DNA of 36,957 bases from Betaproteobacteria bacterium (GTDB lineage: Bacteria > Pseudomonadota > Gammaproteobacteria > Burkholderiales > Rhodocyclaceae), in the NCBI GenBank assembly GCA_016868295.1, contig VGHJ01000024.1, positions 1 to 36,957 on the forward strand, given 5' to 3'. Both the position numbers and the translations under genes were made by a program. Below, piece after piece: positions 26,118-36,957 of this stretch (positions are counted from its first letter, which is position 1; every line of letters begins with the position of its first letter). A model generated the notes under the pieces. It worked only from the letters and a program-made list of their open reading frames with translations, was not told the origin of the DNA and did not search any database.

Positions 26118-29100
26118 GTGCGCCTTACCAAGCTGAAACTTGCCGGGTTCAAGACCTTCGTCGACCCGACTTCCGTGCTGACGCCGGGCCAACTCGTCGG
26201 GGTGGTCGGCCCCAACGGCTGCGGCAAATCCAACATCATCGATGCCGTGCGCTGGGTGCTCGGCGAATCGAAGGCCATGGCCCTGCGCGGCGAGTCGATG
26301 CAGGACGTCATCTTCAACGGCTCGGGCGAGCGCAAGCCCGTCGGCCGCGCCAGCGTCGAGCTGCATTTCGACAACGCCCAGGGCCGCGCCAGCGGCCAGT
26401 GGTCGCAGTATGCCGAGATCGCGGTCAAGCGCGTGCTCGACCGCGACGGCGAGTCGACCTATTACATCAACAACATGCACGTGCGCCGGCGCGACGTGAT
26501 CGACCTCTTCATGGGCACCGGCCTGGGCCCGCGCGCCTACGCCATCATCGAGCAGGGCATGATCTCGCGCATCATCGAGGCCAAGCCCGAGGAGCTGCGC
26601 TTCTTCCTCGAGGAGGCGGCCGGCGTCACCAAGTACAAGGAGCGCCGCCGCGAGACCGAGAACCGCCTCGCCGACGCGCGCGAGAACATCGCCCGCGTCG
26701 AGGACATCCGCAACGAGCTGGGGCACCAGATCGAGAAGCTGGAAGGCCAGGCCGAGGTGGCGAAGCAGTACCGCGGACTGCACGCCCAGCTGACGCGCCG
26801 GCAGAACCTGCTCTGGCTCTACAAGCGCAACGAGGCGCGCGACCAGCGCGAGCGCCTGTTGCGCAACGTCGAGCAGGCGGTGATCAAGCTGGAGGCCGAG
26901 ACGGCCGCCCTGCGCGACCTCGAGGCCCGGGTCGAGGCCGCGCGCACCGAGCATTATTCCGCCAGCGACGCGCTGCATGCCGCGCAGGGCGAGATGTTCG
27001 CCGCCAACGCCGAGGTGGCACGGCTCGAGTCCGAGCTCACCCATCTGCGCGAGTTGCGCCAGAAGGTCGAGTCGCGCCTGGCCCAGCTCGAGGGCGAGGA
27101 CGGCCACTGGCGCGGCCAGGCGGACACGCTCGACCGCGACGAGGCGCGCTGGAAGGAACTGCTGGAGAACGCCGCGCAGCGGGCGAAAGGCGCCGAGACG
27201 CGCCATGCCGAGGCCGCCGCGCGCCTGCCCGAGGCCGAGGCCGCGCTCAGGGCCGCCGAGGAGGCCGCCCAGTCCCTGCGCCGCGAAATGGCTCAGGCCG
27301 AGCAGAACCTGCGCGTCGAGGAGGCGCACAAGAGCCACGCCGACAAGACGCACGACGGCCTGGCCCAGCGCCGTACCAGGCTAGAAACCGAGCGCGGCCA
27401 GCTCGAGCAGCCGGACGAGGGCGCCCTCGGCGCCCTGCAGGGCCGTGTCGCCGAACTGAACGCGCAAGTCGAGACGAAGCGCAGCCGCGTCGCCGAGCTG
27501 CAGCGGCGCCTGCCCGAGCACGAGGCACAGCGCCGCGAGGCGGCCGAGGCCCAGGCCAGCGCTTCGAGGCGCCTGACCGAGGCGCAGGCGCGGCGCGACG
27601 CGCTCAAGCAATTGCAAAACCGCGTGCAGCGCGAAGGCAAGCTGGGCGAGTGGCTGGCGCGCCACGGCCTCGATGCCGTGGCGCCGGTCTGGTCCAGCCT
27701 CAAGGTGGAGCCAGGCTGGGAAACGGCGCTGGAAGCCGTCTTGCGCGAGCGACTGGCCGCCCTGGCCGGGGTCGACGCTTCCGCGGCGGGAAGCGTGCTG
27801 GCGGATCCGCCGCCGGCGAACCTGGCGCTCGTTTTTGCCGGCGAGTCAGGGCCGGTCGGCGGGACGGCCGGACTGGAAGCCGATGTGCCGCTGCGCGACA
27901 AGGTGCGCTGTGGCGACCCGCGCTGGGAACCGGCGCTCAACGATTGGCTCGCCGGCGTGTATGTGGCTGACGACCTCGCCGCCCTGGCGGCGCGCCGCGC
28001 CGGCCTGCCGGCGGGTCGCCAGTGGGTCAGCCAAGCCGGCCATCTCGTTTCGCGCCACAGCTTCGTCTTCTACGTGCCCGAGGCGCGCACCCACGGCGTC
28101 ATCGAGCGCCAGCGCGAGATCGAGCAGCTGGAAGGCGAATGCGGCGCGCTGGAGGACGAGGCGCGCATCGCCGCGGCGACGCTGGCTTCGGCCGAATCCG
28201 GCCTGGCCGAGCACCGCAACCGCCTGGCCGAGGCACAGCGCGAGGCGCAGGAGCTGCAGCAGTCGGCCCACGGCGTCCAGGTCGAGGCGGTCAGGCTGGG
28301 CGAGGCCGTGCAGCGCTACCGCACGCGCCTGGCGCAGATCGAGGGCGACCTGAAGGAAGTCGGCAACGCCGAAGAAGCCGAGCGCAGCCGCCGCCAGCTG
28401 GCCGAACGGGAAATGACGCGCCTGGCGGGCGTGGTGCAGGAACTGCGCGCACGCCTCGAGGCGGCTCAGGAAGACAGCCGCGGGCGCGACGCTACCCTGC
28501 GCGAGCAGCGCACCGTCGAGCAGGCCCTGGCGCGCGAGCTGCAGGAGTCGCGCTTTGCGGAGCGCGAGTGCGCCGGCAAGCTGGAGGAGATCGGCCGTGC
28601 GCGCGAAGTGGCGCGCGAGCAGCTGGAGCGCATCGAGGCCGAGACGGCCGCGCGCCGCCAGGAGCGCGAGGCCATCAGCGAAAGCGGCACCGAGTCGAAG
28701 CTGCAGGAGGCGCTCGCCGCGCGGCGCAGCCGAGAGTCGGCGCTGGCCACCTACCGCGACGCGCTGGAAGGCGCCGCCGCGGAACTGCGCCAGTTCGAGG
28801 AGGCGCGTCTGAAGACAGAACAGGGCCTCGATCCGCTGCGCGACCGCATCGGCGACCTGCGCCTGAAGGAGCAGGCGGCGCAGTTGAACGAGGAGCAGTT
28901 CGCCGCGCGCCTGGCCGAGGCGCACGCCAACGAGGAGGAGCTGGCGCCGGAGCTGACGCGCGAGGTGAAGGAGCCGCTCCTGCAGGGAGACATCGCGCGC
29001 CTCTCCGCCGAGATCGAGGCGCTCGGCCCGGTGAACCTCGCCGCGCTGGACGAACTCAACAGCTCGCGCGAGCGCAAGGGCTTCCTCGACAGCCAGTCGG

Positions 29101-29648
29101 AGGACCTGAGCCAGGCCATCAACACCCTGGAAGACGCCATCCGCCGCATCGACCGCGAGACGCGCGAGCAGCTGCAGGACACCTACAACAACGTGAACCG
29201 CCAGTTCGGCATCCTCTTCCCGCAGCTCTTCGGCGGCGGCGAGGCGAAGCTGATCCTCACCGGCGAGGAACTCCTCGACTCCGGCATCCAGGTCATGGCG
29301 CAGCCGCCCGGCAAGAAGAACAGCAGCATCCATCTGCTCTCCGGCGGCGAGAAGGCGCTGACCGCCATCGCCCTGGTGTTCGCGCTGTTCCAGTTGAACC
29401 CCGCCCCGTTCTGCATGCTCGACGAGGTGGATGCGCCGCTCGACGACACCAACACCGAGCGCTTCTGCGAGATGGTCAAGCGCATGTCGGCGCAGACGCA
29501 GTTCCTCTTCATCACCCACAACAAGATCACCATGGAGATGGCGCGCCAGCTGATCGGCGTCACCATGCAGGAGCAGGGCGTCTCGCGCGTGGTCGAGGTG
29601 GACATCGAGGAGGCGCTGCGCATGAGCGACGAAGCGGTGGCGGCATGA
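26118..29648 (+). CDS. smc: Chromosome segregation protein SMC
   Basis: An 1176-residue SMC ATPase. The head has Walker [10 protein letters not shown] at 31-39; the C-terminal half carries the signature [15 protein letters not shown] and Walker [16 protein letters not shown]. Two long coiled coils flank a hinge around residues 520-680. It holds DNA in loops together with ScpA and ScpB, which are not in the window. It starts at GTG 26118 ([14 protein letters not shown]), the standard N-terminus. Downstream are zipA and ligA, the order seen in many beta- and gammaproteobacteria. Confidence 0.97.
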   Translation: MRLTKLKLAGFKTFVDPTSVLTPGQLVGVVGPNGCGKSNIIDAVRWVLGESKAMALRGESMQDVIFNGSGERKPVGRASVELHFDNAQGRASGQWSQYAEIAVKRVLDRDGESTYYINNMHVRRRDVIDLFMGTGLGPRAYAIIEQGMISRIIEAKPEELRFFLEEAAGVTKYKERRRETENRLADARENIARVEDIRNELGHQIEKLEGQAEVAKQYRGLHAQLTRRQNLLWLYKRNEARDQRERLLRNVEQAVIKLEAETAALRDLEARVEAARTEHYSASDALHAAQGEMFAANAEVARLESELTHLRELRQKVESRLAQLEGEDGHWRGQADTLDRDEARWKELLENAAQRAKGAETRHAEAAARLPEAEAALRAAEEAAQSLRREMAQAEQNLRVEEAHKSHADKTHDGLAQRRTRLETERGQLEQPDEGALGALQGRVAELNAQVETKRSRVAELQRRLPEHEAQRREAAEAQASASRRLTEAQARRDALKQLQNRVQREGKLGEWLARHGLDAVAPVWSSLKVEPGWETALEAVLRERLAALAGVDASAAGSVLADPPPANLALVFAGESGPVGGTAGLEADVPLRDKVRCGDPRWEPALNDWLAGVYVADDLAALAARRAGLPAGRQWVSQAGHLVSRHSFVFYVPEARTHGVIERQREIEQLEGECGALEDEARIAAATLASAESGLAEHRNRLAEAQREAQELQQSAHGVQVEAVRLGEAVQRYRTRLAQIEGDLKEVGNAEEAERSRRQLAEREMTRLAGVVQELRARLEAAQEDSRGRDATLREQRTVEQALARELQESRFAERECAGKLEEIGRAREVAREQLERIEAETAARRQEREAISESGTESKLQEALAARRSRESALATYRDALEGAAAELRQFEEARLKTEQGLDPLRDRIGDLRLKEQAAQLNEEQFAARLAEAHANEEELAPELTREVKEPLLQGDIARLSAEIEALGPVNLAALDELNSSRERKGFLDSQSEDLSQAINTLEDAIRRIDRETREQLQDTYNNVNRQFGILFPQLFGGGEAKLILTGEELLDSGIQVMAQPPGKKNSSIHLLSGGEKALTAIALVFALFQLNPAPFCMLDEVDAPLDDTNTERFCEMVKRMSAQTQFLFITHNKITMEMARQLIGVTMQEQGVSRVVEVDIEEALRMSDEAVAA

Positions 29649-29763
29649 GCGCCGTCCGCCGGGCCGTCCCAAGGACGGCGCAGACAACCGCGTGGAGCGA
29701 GCGCAGCTCGCGAACTCACGTCACCCCCTCTCAAGGGGAGGGGGACGGGGGGAGGGTAGTCCT
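29649..29763. repeat. Mosaic of hairpins between smc and zipA
   Basis: This 115-base gap contains GCCGTCC-CAA-GGACGGC (29663-29679), GCGAGC-GCA-GCTCGC (29697-29711) and a CCCCCTC/GAGGGGG dyad near 29724-29744. It ends in a G-rich run that provides the zipA ribosome-binding site. It parallels the mosaic at 6072-6189 in having C-run/G-run stems with a CAA loop inside an operon. Confidence 0.65.
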
Positions 29764-32936
<3,173 letters not shown>

Positions 32937-32955
32937 ATCGTACGGAGTGCATGCA

Positions 32956-33837
32956 ATGAAGAAGATCACCAAGGCCGTCTTCCCCGTCGCCGGCATGGGC
33001 AGCCGCTTCCTGCCGGCCACCAAGGCCAGCCCCAAGGAGATGATGCCCATCGTCGACAAGCCGCTGATCCAGTACGCGGTCGAGGAGGCGGTGGCCGCCG
33101 GCATCACCGACATGGTGTTCATCACCGGCCGCAACAAGCGCGCCATCGAGGACCATTTCGACAAGGCTTACGAGATGGAAACCGAGCTGGAGATCAGGGG
33201 CAAGCATGATCTGCTGCGCCTGGTGCAGGAGACCGTGCCCGAGCACATCAACTGCATTTACATCCGCCAGACCGAGCCGCTCGGGCTCGGCCACGCCGTG
33301 CTGTGCGCCGCGCCGGTGGTGGGCGACGAGCCTTTTGCCGTGCTGCTCGCGGACGACCTGATCGATGCCGATCCGCCCGTCCTGCAGCAGATGGTGGAAG
33401 CTTTCAACCGTCACGAGAGCATGCTGCTCGGCGTGCAGAACGTGCCCTTCGCCGACACCGGCGCCTACGGCATCGTCAGCACCGAGCCGGGACGCGAGGG
33501 CCTGCAGAACGTCACGGCCATTGTCGAGAAGCCGGCACCGGAGAAGGCGCCTTCCAACCTCGCCGTGATCGGACGCTACGTGCTGACGCCGCGCATCTTC
33601 CATCACCTGCGCAGCGTGCAGGCGGGCGCCGGCGGCGAGATCCAGCTCACCGACGCCATCGCCGCGCTGATCGAGGAGGAGCCGGTGCTGGCCTTCCCCT
33701 TCCACGGCATCCGCTACGACTGCGGCTCGAAGCTGGGCTATCTCAAGGCCACCATCGCCTTCGGCCGCAAGCACCCGGAGGTCGGCAAGGGCTTCACCGA
33801 GTACCTGGCCAGCCTCAACGTCGGCGGACGCTCCTGA
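32956..33837 (+). CDS. galU: UTP-glucose-1-phosphate uridylyltransferase GalU
   Basis: A 293-residue nucleotidyltransferase that makes UDP-glucose for envelope polysaccharides. The signature [22 protein letters not shown] begins at about residue 8, and VEKP plus the GEIQLTDAI block are present. ATG 32956 is supported by GGAG at 32944-32947. It is 19 bases after ligA and its stop overlaps the hpt start (TGATG), so ligA-galU-hpt may be one transcript. Confidence 0.97.
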   Translation: MKKITKAVFPVAGMGSRFLPATKASPKEMMPIVDKPLIQYAVEEAVAAGITDMVFITGRNKRAIEDHFDKAYEMETELEIRGKHDLLRLVQETVPEHINCIYIRQTEPLGLGHAVLCAAPVVGDEPFAVLLADDLIDADPPVLQQMVEAFNRHESMLLGVQNVPFADTGAYGIVSTEPGREGLQNVTAIVEKPAPEKAPSNLAVIGRYVLTPRIFHHLRSVQAGAGGEIQLTDAIAALIEEEPVLAFPFHGIRYDCGSKLGYLKATIAFGRKHPEVGKGFTEYLASLNVGGRS

Positions 33838-34385
33838 TGCTGCCGGCGGCCGAAGCGCGGCAGGTCCTCGACGAGGCCGACCTGATCGTCCCCGAGGCGG
33901 TGGCGGCGGAGGCCGTACGCCGCGTCGCCGGCGAAATTTCAGATGCTCTGGCGGATGCGCACCCTCTGGTGCTGTCGGTGATGGGGGGCGCGGTGATCTT
34001 CACCGGCCAGTTGCTGCCGCTGCTGCGCTTTCCGCTCGAATTCGACTACCTGCACGTCACGCGCTACGGCGACACCACCACCGGCGGCGAGCTGAGCTGG
34101 ATCGTGGCGCCGCGCGCGGAGATCGCCGGCCGCACGGTGCTGGTGGTGGACGACATCCTCGACGAAGGCATCACGCTGGCGGCGGTGAAGCGGCGCCTGC
34201 TCGAACAGGGCGCGAAGGACTGCCGCATCGCCGTCTTCGCCGACAAGGACATCGGCCGCGCCAAGCCCGTCCAGGCCGACTTCGTCGGCGTGCGTCTGCC
34301 GAACCGCTACGTCTTCGGCTTCGGCATGGACGTCAAGGGCGCCTGGCGCAACCTGCCGGCGGTGTATGCGGTGAAGGGGCTGTGA
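33837..34385 (+). CDS. hpt: Hypoxanthine-guanine phosphoribosyltransferase
   Basis: A 182-residue purine salvage enzyme that converts hypoxanthine or guanine plus PRPP to IMP or GMP. The PRPP-binding motif is VLVVDDILDEGITL (about 101-114). An earlier conserved segment is VMGGAVIFTGQLL, and PNRYVFGFGMDVKG lies near the end. It overlaps galU by 1 base. The partial phosphorylase at 36362 would supply hypoxanthine from methylthioadenosine breakdown, so the pair forms a salvage route split only by typA. Confidence 0.93.
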   Translation: MLPAAEARQVLDEADLIVPEAVAAEAVRRVAGEISDALADAHPLVLSVMGGAVIFTGQLLPLLRFPLEFDYLHVTRYGDTTTGGELSWIVAPRAEIAGRTVLVVDDILDEGITLAAVKRRLLEQGAKDCRIAVFADKDIGRAKPVQADFVGVRLPNRYVFGFGMDVKGAWRNLPAVYAVKGL

Positions 34386-34391
34386 TTCCCT

Positions 34392-34423
34392 GAAAAGTCA
34401 GTCCGGCCGCTACGGCGGCGCGC
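34392..34423 (-). terminator. typA 3' hairpin with GGACTGACTTTTC
   Basis: On the minus strand GCCGC-CGTA-GCGGC (complement of 34406-34419) is followed by CGGACTGACTTTTC, with the T-run completing a short terminator. It lies in the 42-base gap between convergent hpt and typA and is an exact copy of the repeated element. Confidence 0.65.
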
Positions 34424-34427
34424 CGGC

Positions 34428-36248
<1,821 letters not shown>

Positions 36249-36288
36249 TGTGCGGTGCGGCAATAAAAAAGTTTGGCAGTATAACACC

Positions 36289-36957
<669 letters not shown>

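Noticed and set aside
29692-29763. ZipA starting at the ATG at 29692
   Set aside because: It would translate the hairpin repeat; the GTG at 29764 has a ribosome-binding site and is followed at once by the membrane helix.

Overview
The window is GC-rich chromosomal DNA from a betaproteobacterium, probably Rhodocyclales or a close relative. This is inferred from gene content and order (smc-zipA-ligA, typA, mutS, galU, an mtnP/hpt purine-salvage pair, phasin and PHA-system proteins) and from protein style; no rRNA or tRNA is present to confirm it. I see no CRISPR array, prophage or insertion sequence. Mobile-type content is limited to one vapBC toxin-antitoxin pair and several intergenic inverted repeats.

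Layout. 1-3270: a PAS sensor fragment, a full hybrid histidine kinase, and a response-regulator remnant carrying an in-frame stop. 3271-8721: a conserved FFLEELY-like protein, divergent from an operon of aldehyde dehydrogenase, Tat-exported small subunit, GMC oxidoreductase and lipase-like hydrolase. 8727-9382: vapBC with its operator, then a 2-Cys Bcp peroxiredoxin. 9973-17563: a neutral-lipid island with a two-domain alcohol-forming fatty acyl-CoA reductase (Marinobacter Maqu_2220 type), phasin, patatin phospholipase, TetR regulator, TPR protein, a WS/DGAT wax ester synthase, an acyl-CoA-binding protein and a PHA-system protein. 17699-21921: an EAL-domain remnant, metY, macro-domain hydrolase, a periplasmic protein, a collapsed archease-RtcB gene, a second Bcp and SlyD. 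21963-26007: mutS, a Crp/Fnr regulator and queF. 26118-36957: smc, zipA, ligA, galU, hpt, typA and a partial mtnP.

How the genes fit together. The region 4.0-17.6 kb encodes what looks like a complete wax ester cycle. Acyl-CoA is carried by ACBP and reduced to fatty alcohol by the FAR. The alcohol is esterified by WS/DGAT, and the inclusion is coated by phasin. Esters could be hydrolysed by the patatin and lipase, and the alcohol re-oxidised through the GMC oxidoreductase and aldehyde dehydrogenase. The biosynthetic half is well supported by protein family; its link to the oxidation operon is inference.

Two unexplained DNA signals stand out. (1) A motif of the form GGACTGACTTTTC occurs eight times (six exact 10-mers), always on the sense strand of the gene. 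Five copies lie at or just after stop codons, several attached to hairpins. Three lie inside genes, all encoding Gly-Leu-Thr-(Phe/Leu) with codons unusual for this DNA. (2) An 18-bp dyad TTAG-N10-CTAA occurs three times, each in a divergent promoter region.
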